A stretch of 12,346 bases of DNA from JAUREX01 sp044356825 (GTDB lineage Bacteria > Pseudomonadota > Alphaproteobacteria > Rhodobacterales > Rhodobacteraceae), in assembly GCA_044356825.1 (NCBI GenBank), contig JBIKVM010000068.1, forward strand, positions 1 through 12,346, read 5' to 3'. A model generated the notes under the pieces. That model saw only the letters and a list, made by a program, of their open reading frames with translations. It was not told the origin of the DNA and did no database searches. Both the position numbers and the translations under genes were made by a program. Positions 1 through 8,777 of the stretch are shown here, piece by piece (position 1 is the first letter of the stretch; the number at the start of each line of letters is the position of its first letter).

Positions 1-277
1 CGAGGCGAAGAAGATCTACGAGGGCAAGCGCATCGATGTCGCGACCCAGGCCGCGCGCGTGCGCCATTGCGTGCAGGCGGCCTTCGACGGGCGGCGGATC
101 ATCGTCTTTTCGGGCGGCGCCGCGAAGGGCGAGGACGCGGTCTATGACGATGCGCGCGCGATCCGCGACGGGGGCGGCAACGGCTCGATCATCGGGCGCA
201 ACACCTTCCAGCGGCCGCGGGCCGAGGCGATGGCGATGCTCGACCGGCTGGTCGCCATCTATCGCGGCAAGGACTGA
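1..277 (+). CDS. Class I fructose-bisphosphate aldolase, C-terminal fragment
   Basis: Only the last 91 codons are present; the gene enters from the left edge in frame 2. The enzyme family cleaves fructose 1,6-bisphosphate to dihydroxyacetone phosphate and glyceraldehyde 3-phosphate, or runs the reverse reaction in gluconeogenesis, through a Schiff-base lysine that lies outside the window. Seen here are the two C-terminal phosphate-binding strands of the (beta/alpha)8 barrel typical of the bacterial FbaB/DhnA-type class I aldolases: IIVFSGGAAKGED (fragment residues 33-45) and GGGNGSIIGRNTFQRP (57-72). A final amphipathic helix ends in YRGKD. The stop codon TGA lies 6 bp from the stop of the convergent DUF1330 gene, with no room for a separate terminator. 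The family call is firm; the exact subfamily and symbol are not assigned because the active-site half is missing. Confidence 0.85.
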   Translation, partial: EAKKIYEGKRIDVATQAARVRHCVQAAFDGRRIIVFSGGAAKGEDAVYDDARAIRDGGGNGSIIGRNTFQRPRAEAMAMLDRLVAIYRGKD

Positions 278-283
278 GGCGGC

Positions 284-574
284 TCAGCCGATCTCCTCGA
301 CGACCGACAGCTCGCGCACGGCCGCGCCGCGCGCGTGCGCGAGTGCCGCCTGATACTCGGGTGAGTGGTAGCAGGCCACCGCCGCCTCGAGCGAGGGGAA
401 GCGCGCGACCACGTTGCGCGGCCGGTCGGCCCCTTCGAGCTGCACATGCCGCCCGCCGCGGGCGAGGAACACGCCCCCATGCGCCGCGATCGCATCGGTC
501 GCGAAGCGGGCATAGCGGCCATAGGCCTCGGCGTCCGTCACGAGGACGTGCCCGATCCAGAGTGCGCTCGGCAT
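284..574 (-). CDS. DUF1330 family protein (dimeric alpha/beta barrel)
   Basis: This gene encodes 96 residues. The pattern is that of the DUF1330 family: YARFATDAIAAHGGVFLARGG (about 21-41) followed by RNVVARFPSLEAAVACYHSPEYQ (about 53-75), where the family normally has a phosphate/ester-like pocket around the R..VV.F.S...A..WY.S.EY signature. Here the usual Trp before Tyr is Cys (ACYHS). Proteins of this fold are small cytosolic dimers related to antibiotic-biosynthesis monooxygenase-like barrels; no reaction is established for most, so I assign none. The ATG lies 3 nt after the alaS stop codon, and a GGGAGGG ribosome-binding sequence sits inside the alaS 3' end, so translation is probably coupled to alaS and the gene closes the recA-alaS unit. 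It has no visible signal peptide. The family call is confident; the role is unknown. Confidence 0.88.
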   Translation of the reverse strand: MPSALWIGHVLVTDAEAYGRYARFATDAIAAHGGVFLARGGRHVQLEGADRPRNVVARFPSLEAAVACYHSPEYQAALAHARGAAVRELSVVEEIG

Positions 575-577
575 GGC

Positions 578-3250
<2,673 letters not shown>

Positions 3251-3254
3251 GGCG

Positions 3255-3300
3255 GCGGGCCCCGGGCTGGGTTTCGACCCCTCCCTTTAGCGGGGCCCGC
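3255..3300 (-). promoter_or_regulatory. Strong hairpin in the recA-alaS gap / alaS leader
   Basis: A perfect 10-bp inverted repeat, GCGGGCCCCG (3255-3264) and CGGGGCCCGC (3291-3300), encloses a 26-nt loop. In the alaS-sense transcript the loop contains a small inner stem GGGU-CGAA-ACCC (3280-3269) and the only purine-rich Shine-Dalgarno-like tract ahead of alaS (3287-3278). The stem ends 4 nt before the alaS ATG. The recA stop codon is 30 nt upstream of it. No U-run follows, so it is not a classical rho-independent terminator of recA. It could be an attenuator, an RNA-processing or stability element, or a structure controlling alaS translation. As DNA it is also a large palindrome; E. coli AlaRS is known to repress its own gene by binding a palindrome near its promoter, but whether that applies here is inference. 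Confidence 0.6.
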
Positions 3301-3330
3301 ACCTTACTGCAACACGGCTGGGGATGGCCC

Positions 3331-4404
3331 TCAGCCGTCGACGAGGTCCTCGCCCTCGGCCCCGCCCGGCATGTGGAAGTCGAGCCCGTTCGCGGCGCGG
3401 ATGCGATCCTCGATCTCGGCCGCGATGGCGGGGTTCTGGCGCAGGAAGGTCTTGGCGTTCTCGCGCCCCTGGCCGATCCGCTCATCCCCGTAGGAGAACC
3501 ACGCCCCCGATTTCTCGACAACCCCGGCCTTCACGCCGATGTCGAGCAACTCGCCCGTCTTCGAGATGCCTTCGCCGTACATGATGTCGAATTCGACCTG
3601 CTTGAAGGGCGGGGCGAGCTTGTTCTTCACGACCTTGACGCGCGTCGTGCTGCCCACAACCTCGTCGCGGTCCTTGATCGAGCCGGTGCGGCGGATGTCG
3701 AGCCTGACGCTCGCGTAGAACTTGAGCGCGTTGCCCCCCGTCGTCGTCTCGGGGCTGCCGAACATGACGCCGATCTTCATGCGGATCTGGTTGATGAAGA
3801 TGACCATGCAGTTCGATCGGCCGATCGAGGCGGTGAGCTTGCGCATCGCCTGGCTCATCAGCCGGGCCTGGCTGCCCATCTGCATGTCGCCCATGTCGCC
3901 CTCGATCTCGGCCTTGGGCGTCAGCGCCGCCACCGAATCGACGACGACGAGGCTGACCGCGCCCGAGCGCACGAGGGTGTCCACGATCTCGAGCGCCTGC
4001 TCGCCCGTGTCGGGCTGGCTGATCAGCAGATCCTCGAGGTTGACGCCGAGCTTGCGCGCATAGGTCGGGTCGAGCGCGTGTTCGGCGTCGACGAAGGCGC
4101 AGACGCCGCCCTTCTTCTGCTCTTCGGCGACGACGTGGAGCGTCAGCGTCGTCTTGCCCGAGCTTTCGGGGCCGTAGATCTCGATGATGCGGCCCTTGGG
4201 CAGGCCGCCGATGCCGAGCGCGATGTCGAGCCCGAGCGAACCCGTCGAGGTCGCCTCGATCTCGGCCACCGGGTTGCCGGCGCCGAGGCGCATGATCGAG
4301 CCCTTGCCGAACTGCCGCTCGATCTGGGCGAGCGCGCTTTCGAGTGCCTTCTGCTTGTCCATCTCGCGCCTTCCGTTGAACTCAACCAGATTTGCTGTCA
4401 CCAT
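3331..4404 (-). CDS. recA: Recombinase RecA
   Basis: This gene encodes 357 residues with the chosen start. RecA forms ATP-dependent filaments on single-stranded DNA, performs strand exchange, and triggers LexA self-cleavage in the SOS response. Visible features are the N-terminal helix with DKQKALESALAQIERQFGKG (16-35), Walker A GPESSGKT (78-85), Walker B LVVVD with D156, the DNA-binding L1 loop region around EGDMGDMQMG (168-177), the L2 region GSPETTTGGNALKF (206-219), and an acidic C-terminal tail. The frame is open 13 codons further upstream, to 4443. I chose the ATG at 4404 because it gives the family-like MVTANL start and has an AAGGA ribosome-binding sequence 8 nt before it, and because the extension would run close to the SOS box. 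The promoter and LexA box lie 50-100 bp upstream, so SOS induction is expected. alaS follows on the same strand. Confidence 0.98.
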   Translation of the reverse strand: MVTANLVEFNGRREMDKQKALESALAQIERQFGKGSIMRLGAGNPVAEIEATSTGSLGLDIALGIGGLPKGRIIEIYGPESSGKTTLTLHVVAEEQKKGGVCAFVDAEHALDPTYARKLGVNLEDLLISQPDTGEQALEIVDTLVRSGAVSLVVVDSVAALTPKAEIEGDMGDMQMGSQARLMSQAMRKLTASIGRSNCMVIFINQIRMKIGVMFGSPETTTGGNALKFYASVRLDIRRTGSIKDRDEVVGSTTRVKVVKNKLAPPFKQVEFDIMYGEGISKTGELLDIGVKAGVVEKSGAWFSYGDERIGQGRENAKTFLRQNPAIAAEIEDRIRAANGLDFHMPGGAEGEDLVDG

Positions 4405-4454
4405 CTGACATATCCTTATTCCACAGCCGCGACAGGGCGGCAACTCGGGCCGGC

Positions 4455-4469
4455 GTTCGCTTCATGTTC
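4455..4469. promoter_or_regulatory. LexA (SOS) box, GTTC-N7-GTTC
   Basis: The + strand reads GTTC-GCTTCAT-GTTC, an exact match to the direct-repeat LexA box known for Rhodobacter and other alphaproteobacteria. It lies 2 bp beyond the predicted recA -10 hexamer, over the expected recA transcription start, where bound LexA would block the polymerase. The same box is about 107 bp upstream of the divergent sulfotransferase-like gene, so an effect on that gene is possible but not shown by its position. Confidence 0.85.
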
Positions 4470-4471
4470 CG

Positions 4472-4500
4472 CTATTAGGGGCAAACGGAGAACATTTCAA
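4472..4500 (-). promoter_or_regulatory. Predicted recA promoter
   Basis: On the recA strand there is TTGAAA (4500-4495), a 17-bp spacer, then TAATAG (4477-4472). The -35 hexamer matches TTGACA at 5 of 6 positions and the spacing is ideal; the -10 is weaker (3 of 6). The expected start falls at about 4465, inside the LexA box, which supports the assignment. The leader to the recA ATG would be about 60 nt. Confidence 0.5.
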
Positions 4501-4512
4501 TCGAATTCTCCG
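4486..4512. repeat. Inverted repeat around the recA -35 element
   Basis: CGGAGAA (4486-4492) and TTCTCCG (4506-4512) form perfect 7-bp arms separated by 13 bp. The predicted recA -35 hexamer (4495-4500) sits in the spacer. The 20-bp centre-to-centre spacing of the arms puts both on one face of the helix (about two turns), as expected for a dimeric regulator. A single GAAC (4490-4493) overlaps the left arm, but no second half-site exists at the LexA spacing, so this is not a second SOS box. The binding protein, if any, is unknown. Confidence 0.4.
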
Positions 4513-4531
4513 CATTCCTGCACGCAGACGG

Positions 4532-4546
4532 TTAACGAAGCGTTGA
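4532..4546. promoter_or_regulatory. Possible CtrA box, TTAA-N7-TTGA
   Basis: TTAA (4532-4535), 7 bp, then TTGA (4543-4546) matches 7 of 8 fixed positions of the CtrA consensus TTAA-N7-TTAA, and the first half extends to TTAACG. TTAA is rare in this GC-rich window. It lies 31 bp before the ATG of the sulfotransferase-like gene, so it could overlap that gene's promoter. One mismatch and no experimental support keep the confidence low. Confidence 0.3.
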
Positions 4547-4576
4547 CGCCGCCGCAGCTTCGGAGCGGAGGAGACG

Positions 4577-5170
4577 ATGCTTGTCTTTCCAGAGGCCCGG
4601 CTCGCGCTGCTCGCGGTGCCCAAGACGGGGACGACGGCGCTCGCCGTGGCCTTCGGGTCCGAGGCCGGCATGGTGCTGCGCCATCCGCCGGCGCTCAAGC
4701 ACCTCGGCGTTCGGGACTTCGACCGCCATCTGCGCCCCCTGCTCGAGCGCAGCGCGGGCGGGGGGCGGTTCGAGACCGTGGCCGTGATGCGCGAACCGAT
4801 CGCGTGGCTCGGCAGTTGGTATCGCTACCGGCTGCGCGAGGATATCGCTGGCCTCGCGCAATCAACCCGCGGCCTCAGTTTCGATCGCTTCGTGCTCGAC
4901 CATCTGTCGGATCCTTGCCCGGTTCATGCCGCAGTCGGCCGGCAGTCACGCCTCATTGCGCCCGCTGCCGATTGCCGGGTTGACCATCTTTTCCGCCACG
5001 ACCGGATGGATGCGCTGCTGGCGTTCCTTGCTGACCGCACCGGGGTCAGGGCGATCTTGCCGCGGCGCAACGTCTCGCCCGACGCGCCGCTCGATCTCTC
5101 GGCTGCGACCGAAGCAAGGCTGCGGGCGGACCTCGCACCCGATTTCGCGCTCTATGCCAGCCTCGGTTGA
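4577..5170 (+). CDS. Sulfotransferase-family-like protein
   Basis: This gene encodes 197 residues. The N-terminus resembles the PAPS-dependent sulfotransferase fold: a first beta strand (ALLAV) runs into PKTGTT (15-20), the 5'-phosphosulfate-binding loop, and MREPIAWLGSWYRYR (71-85) resembles the 3'-phosphate-binding motif, with Arg72 and Ser80 at the usual spacing. It is short compared with full sulfotransferases (often 250-300 residues), and I cannot identify a substrate. Similar short proteins in Rhodobacterales have sometimes carried the label gamma-glutamyl kinase, which the sequence here does not support. The ATG is preceded by GGAGGAG at 3 nt, a good ribosome-binding site. The gene is divergent from recA and shares its 172-bp control region. 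Its last 19 bp overlap the 3' end of the convergent cckA gene. No signal peptide or membrane segment is apparent. Confidence 0.78.
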   Translation: MLVFPEARLALLAVPKTGTTALAVAFGSEAGMVLRHPPALKHLGVRDFDRHLRPLLERSAGGGRFETVAVMREPIAWLGSWYRYRLREDIAGLAQSTRGLSFDRFVLDHLSDPCPVHAAVGRQSRLIAPAADCRVDHLFRHDRMDALLAFLADRTGVRAILPRRNVSPDAPLDLSAATEARLRADLAPDFALYASLG

Positions 5171-7515
5171 TAGCTTCCGTGCGGGGCGCCCTGCACGACG
5201 CGGATCAGGTCGCCCAGCGAGAAGGGCTTGGGCAGGAAGGCAGAGTTGGGGATGGCGGTTTGCTCGGCCTCGAAGTGCTCGTCGGTGTAGCCTGAAATGA
5301 ACACGACGCGCGTGCCCGGGCGATCGACCAGCGCGCGCCGCACCCAGGCTGGACCGTCGAGGCCCGGCATGATGACATCGGTGACGATCACGTCGATGCG
5401 CAGATTGCCATCACCCAGCAACTCGAGCGCGGTTTCGGCACAATCGGCCTCCATCACCGAAAAGCCCCGCATACGCAGCGCCCGTGTCGCGAAGGCGCGC
5501 ACCGGGGCCTCGTCCTCGACAAGCAGGACGACCCCCTGCCCCGGGCGCGGCCCCGCAACGCCCGTTGCCGGCTGGGCGGGTTGCGGCGCAAGGTCGACCA
5601 GCCGGTCGCGGTTGACCGGCAGATAGATCGAAAAGCGCGCCCCATTGCCGGGCGTGCTGTCGACGAAGATGAACCCGCCCGTCTGCTTGACGATCCCGTA
5701 GGCGGTCGAGAGGCCAAGGCCCGTCCCCTCGCCGGGGCGCTTGGTGGTGAAGAAGGGCTCGAAGATCTTCTCGATGCGCTCGGGCGGGATGCCGACGCCC
5801 TCGTCGGCGACGACGATCAGGGCGTATTCGCCGGCCGGGACGCTTGCCCGGTCGCGCCGCAGCGGGGCTCCGAGGCGGCAGGGCCTGACCGAGACCGAAA
5901 TCTGCCCGCCCTCGGGCATCGCGTCGCGGGCGTTGACGACGAGGTTCATCAGCACCTGTTCAAGCTGGCGGCGGTCGGCCCGGATGGGTCCCACCTCCTC
6001 TGCGACCTCCAGCCTGAGGTGGACGCGGGCGCCCACGAGGCGGTTGAGCAGGTGCGTCAGGTCGGCGATGACATCACCGGGATCGAGCGTCTCGGGCTTC
6101 AGCGTCTGCTTGCGCGAGAACGCGAGGAGCTGCCCGACGAGGCTTGCCGCCCGGTTGGTGTTCTGGTGGATCTGGACGAGATCGGCGTAATCGGGATCGT
6201 TCGACTGGTGCCGCAAGAGCAGCAGATCGCAATGGCCCGAGATCGCGGTCAGCAGATTGTTGAAGTCGTGCGCGACCCCACCGGCAAGCTGCCCGATGGC
6301 CTGCATCTTCTGGCTCTGGACGAACTGCGCCTCGAGCGTCTTCATCGCGGTCGCATCGGTCAGGACGGCAATCAGCGCCCCGCCCGGGTCCGGGTGCAGC
6401 GCAATCTGGACGAAGGCCTCGCCGCCTGCACGGCGCAACCGCACGACCTCGGTGCCTCCGCCGCTCCGGCCGACGGCCACATCCATGAGCCAGCCATGCA
6501 TGTTGCGTCCGAGTCCCTCGATCCGGTCGACAAGCGACGTGCCAGGCTCGGGTGCCTCGCCCAGAAGGGCGCGGGCCACCTGATTGGCGGCAAGGATCTG
6601 CCCCCCGACGCTGAGCCGCAGGAGCGCGACGGGAAGCGCGTCGAAATCTGCGCGCTCGGGCGTGAGGGCGGCAGCGGCATCGACCGCCGCGGCCGGCAGG
6701 ATGCACAGACGGGTCAGTCCCTCGGGCAACTCCGCGCGCAGGACGATGACAGGCAGCGCGGCGCCATCGTGCCGCTGAAAGGTTGCGCGAGCGAACGGCC
6801 CCTCGCAGGTTGGCATCAGGACGTCGGCGACGGTGGCGGGCATCTTCCCCCCCGCGAGCGCGCAGAGCGCGGGGTTCGCGCCGAGGATCCGCCCCTTGGC
6901 ATCGCAGACCAGAACGGGCGGCACGACCGATCCGGCAGGCGATCCGGGCCAGTCCGCGGCCTCGGGCGGAACCCGCATCACCCCTTCGAGCGGGGGGGCG
7001 ACCCGCCAAAGGAAGATGCCGCCGCGGGCCGCGTGGACGCCAAGACGCAACCGCCCCGCGCCCGAGACGAAATCCTCCTGCGCGGCGCCTTCCTTCGCGG
7101 CGCGGGTCTGCAGGCGCAGCAGAGCCGCAGCCGGATGGGCCATAAGCCCGCCGAGATATTCGACGACCCCGCGCGCCCCGGCCTCGGCATGGGCCGAGCG
7201 CATGGCGCGGTTCTCGGCCAGGACGCAGCCGCCGGCATCTGTCAAGAAGACGGGCGATGGATCGGCCTCGAGCGCGCGGCAGAGCGCCCGGCCTCGGCTT
7301 CGGCGCCAGAACGCACCCACCCAGACCGCGATGCGCGCCACGCCCAGCAGCGCGGCAAGCGTCAGCGCAAGGGTCAGAAACGACAGGCGTACAAACCCGT
7401 CATCAACGATGAACGACGCCCCACCCGCGAGTGCGGCAAGGAACGCGAGTGCCGGCGCTGCCCGCAGGATGCGGCCCCCGACAAGATCGACAGGAAGGGA
7501 AACGGAAATCGACAA
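5152..7515 (-). CDS. cckA: Hybrid sensor histidine kinase CckA
   Basis: This gene encodes 787 residues. CckA autophosphorylates and passes phosphate through its own receiver and ChpT to the master regulator CtrA. In Caulobacter this controls the cell cycle; in Rhodobacter species it acts on motility and gene transfer agents. Seen in order: two membrane segments (about 18-34 and 43-68) with a very short periplasmic loop; PAS-like regions (about 85-180, 200-275, 290-395); the H-box LAGGVAHDFNNLL with His416; N-box Asn524 and Asn528; G1 DEGVGIP (571-577); F-box FEPFFTTK (585-592); G2 GTGLGLS (597-603); and a receiver with acidic pocket VEDE (666-669), phospho-acceptor Asp713, Ser741 and Lys763. 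The start is the TTG at 7515: an in-frame stop lies 5 codons upstream, and no ATG or GTG occurs before the membrane segments. The ribosome-binding site is poor, so the exact start is less certain than the gene. The 3' end overlaps the sulfotransferase-like gene by 19 bp. Confidence 0.95.
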   Translation of the reverse strand: MSISVSLPVDLVGGRILRAAPALAFLAALAGGASFIVDDGFVRLSFLTLALTLAALLGVARIAVWVGAFWRRSRGRALCRALEADPSPVFLTDAGGCVLAENRAMRSAHAEAGARGVVEYLGGLMAHPAAALLRLQTRAAKEGAAQEDFVSGAGRLRLGVHAARGGIFLWRVAPPLEGVMRVPPEAADWPGSPAGSVVPPVLVCDAKGRILGANPALCALAGGKMPATVADVLMPTCEGPFARATFQRHDGAALPVIVLRAELPEGLTRLCILPAAAVDAAAALTPERADFDALPVALLRLSVGGQILAANQVARALLGEAPEPGTSLVDRIEGLGRNMHGWLMDVAVGRSGGGTEVVRLRRAGGEAFVQIALHPDPGGALIAVLTDATAMKTLEAQFVQSQKMQAIGQLAGGVAHDFNNLLTAISGHCDLLLLRHQSNDPDYADLVQIHQNTNRAASLVGQLLAFSRKQTLKPETLDPGDVIADLTHLLNRLVGARVHLRLEVAEEVGPIRADRRQLEQVLMNLVVNARDAMPEGGQISVSVRPCRLGAPLRRDRASVPAGEYALIVVADEGVGIPPERIEKIFEPFFTTKRPGEGTGLGLSTAYGIVKQTGGFIFVDSTPGNGARFSIYLPVNRDRLVDLAPQPAQPATGVAGPRPGQGVVLLVEDEAPVRAFATRALRMRGFSVMEADCAETALELLGDGNLRIDVIVTDVIMPGLDGPAWVRRALVDRPGTRVVFISGYTDEHFEAEQTAIPNSAFLPKPFSLGDLIRVVQGAPHGSYQPRLA

Positions 7516-7527
7516 TGGAACAACAAC

Positions 7528-7532
7528 GAATC
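7528..7532. promoter_or_regulatory. GANTC (CcrM methylation) site in the cckA leader
   Basis: GAATC lies 13 bp upstream of the cckA TTG codon, within the predicted leader. CcrM methylates GANTC in most alphaproteobacteria, and such sites in promoters can tie transcription to replication. A five-base motif occurs by chance, so function is not implied; only its place next to a CtrA box makes it worth recording. Confidence 0.3.
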
Positions 7533-7545
7533 ACGATTGCCCCAA

Positions 7546-7551
7546 ACTATA
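7546..7551 (-). promoter_or_regulatory. Predicted -10 element of the cckA promoter
   Basis: On the cckA strand the hexamer TATAGT matches TATAAT at 5 of 6 positions, in an AT-rich patch unusual for this window. No good TTGACA-like -35 is found 16-18 bp upstream; that place is taken by the CtrA box, which ends 12 bp before the hexamer, as is common at activator-dependent CtrA promoters. The expected start is about 7539, giving a leader of about 24 nt before the TTG. Confidence 0.5.
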
Positions 7552-7563
7552 ACAGCGGCAATC

Positions 7564-7580
7564 GTTAATCACCGATTAAC
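7564..7580. promoter_or_regulatory. Palindromic CtrA box upstream of cckA
   Basis: The 17-bp sequence GTTAATCACCGATTAAC is a palindrome with 7-bp arms and a 3-bp centre. Each strand reads TTAA-N7-TTAAC, the complete CtrA consensus. It overlaps the last codons and TGA stop (7569-7571) of the upstream methyltransferase gene and lies 48 bp before the cckA start, over the region where a -35 element would be. The site itself is plain in the sequence. That CtrA binds it, and whether it activates or represses, is inference. Confidence 0.72.
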
Positions 7581-8777
7581 TGCGCCACCCTGCCGCCGAA
7601 GCAGGGCGACATAGAAGCCATCCCCACCTTCGCGCGGATCGAAGCGACGCTCGAAGGTGACATCCCAGCCAGATCGCGCGGCAAATCCGTGGACGGCAGC
7701 CTCGTTCTCGCAACTCAGGATCGAGCAGGTGGCATAGGCAAGCACGCCGCCCGGCGCGACGTGGCGCGAGGCGCCCGCGAGCACGCCCTCCTGCGCCGCA
7801 GACAGCGCCGCAAGCCCCGCGGCATCGAGGCGCCACTTGGCCTCGACCTGCCGCCGCCAGGCGCCCGAACCCGAGCAGGGCACATCGGCCAGAACGAGGT
7901 CGAAGGCCGCGGACGGCAGATCGCGGGCATCAGGGGCACGGCGCACCCGCACCCCCGCGCGCGCCGCACGCTGCGGCAGATCGCGCATCCGCCCCGCGTC
8001 GCGGTCGTGCGCCGTAAGTGCAATGCGCGCCCGCGCCGCCATAGCCAGTGTCTTTCCCCCGCCGCCCGCACAGAAGTCGAGCACGCGCATCCCGTCGCCA
8101 AGCGGCAGCGACTCGACCACGGCCTGCGATGCCGCATCCTGAAGCTCGACCATACCCTCGGCGTAGGCACGCGCCTGCCGCAATCGCGGCGCGCCCGACA
8201 CAAGTTCAAGCGCCATCGGCGCAAGCGGATGGGGCCGCGCCACAATCCCGTCGGCGCCGAGCGCCGCAACCGCGCTGTCGCGATCGGCGCGCAGGGGATT
8301 GACGCGGACGAAGACCGGCGCGCGCAGCCGCAGCGCGCCCAGAACCGGCCCAAATGCCGCGCCGAGGTCGGCCAGCAGCATCGGCGCGAGCCATTCCGGA
8401 CAGTCGAGCGCGACCGTCTGCGGCAACTCCTCAGGCGGCGGCGCGGCCTCGGCATCCCCGAGCGGGGCGGGGGCATGGCCCGCGCCGGTGAAGATCGCCG
8501 CCGGATCGATTCCGCCCTGCCGCAGAAGGCCGAGCATCATGGCGCGCCCGGGCGCCTCGGCGGCATCCGTAGCATCCCAGCCCGCGCCGCCCATCGCGGC
8601 CGCCGACCGGCGCCGCCGGAGCGCGTCGAACACATGATCGCGCACCGCCGCGCGGTCGCCCGATCCGGCGAAGCGGCTGCCGCGCGCCCAGTTCGTCAGC
8701 GCCTGTTCGGCCGGCACACCACCACGAACGCGCTCGAGGACCTCGATCGCGGCCTGTACCCGTGCTGCGGGCGTCAC
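7569..8777 (-). CDS. RsmB/Nop-family RNA (cytosine-5) methyltransferase
   Basis: This gene encodes 402 residues. The family transfers a methyl group from S-adenosylmethionine to C5 of cytosine in rRNA (16S C967 for E. coli RsmB). Visible parts are an N-terminal NusB-like helical region (about 1-90, with GDRAAVRDHVFDALRRRRS), the family signature AEGMVELQDAASQ (206-218), SAM motif I VLDFCAGGGGKT (232-243), motif IV DVPCSGSG with Cys301, and motif VI YATCSI with Cys351; the two cysteines are the catalytic pair. Linkers are Ala/Pro-rich. The start is GTG at 8777, overlapping the TGA of the small upstream gene as GTGA, so translational coupling is likely. Its stop codon lies inside the CtrA box of cckA. 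The family is certain; which RNA position it modifies is not, so no symbol is given. Confidence 0.93.
   Translation of the reverse strand: MTPAARVQAAIEVLERVRGGVPAEQALTNWARGSRFAGSGDRAAVRDHVFDALRRRRSAAAMGGAGWDATDAAEAPGRAMMLGLLRQGGIDPAAIFTGAGHAPAPLGDAEAAPPPEELPQTVALDCPEWLAPMLLADLGAAFGPVLGALRLRAPVFVRVNPLRADRDSAVAALGADGIVARPHPLAPMALELVSGAPRLRQARAYAEGMVELQDAASQAVVESLPLGDGMRVLDFCAGGGGKTLAMAARARIALTAHDRDAGRMRDLPQRAARAGVRVRRAPDARDLPSAAFDLVLADVPCSGSGAWRRQVEAKWRLDAAGLAALSAAQEGVLAGASRHVAPGGVLAYATCSILSCENEAAVHGFAARSGWDVTFERRFDPREGGDGFYVALLRRQGGAVNR

Noticed and set aside
3255..3300. Rho-independent terminator of recA
   Set aside because: The stem is strong but no U-run follows it on the recA strand and it abuts the alaS start codon, so a leader or stability element is more likely.
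4405..4443. Longer recA start adding 13 residues (MPPCRGCGIRICQ)
   Set aside because: The Cys-rich extension is unlike RecA N-termini; the ATG at 4404 has a good AAGGA site and fits the family start.
5581..7614. 677-codon open frame on the + strand opposite cckA
   Set aside because: It is the complement of the conserved kinase; its codon pattern is a mirror of cckA and it shows no family motif.
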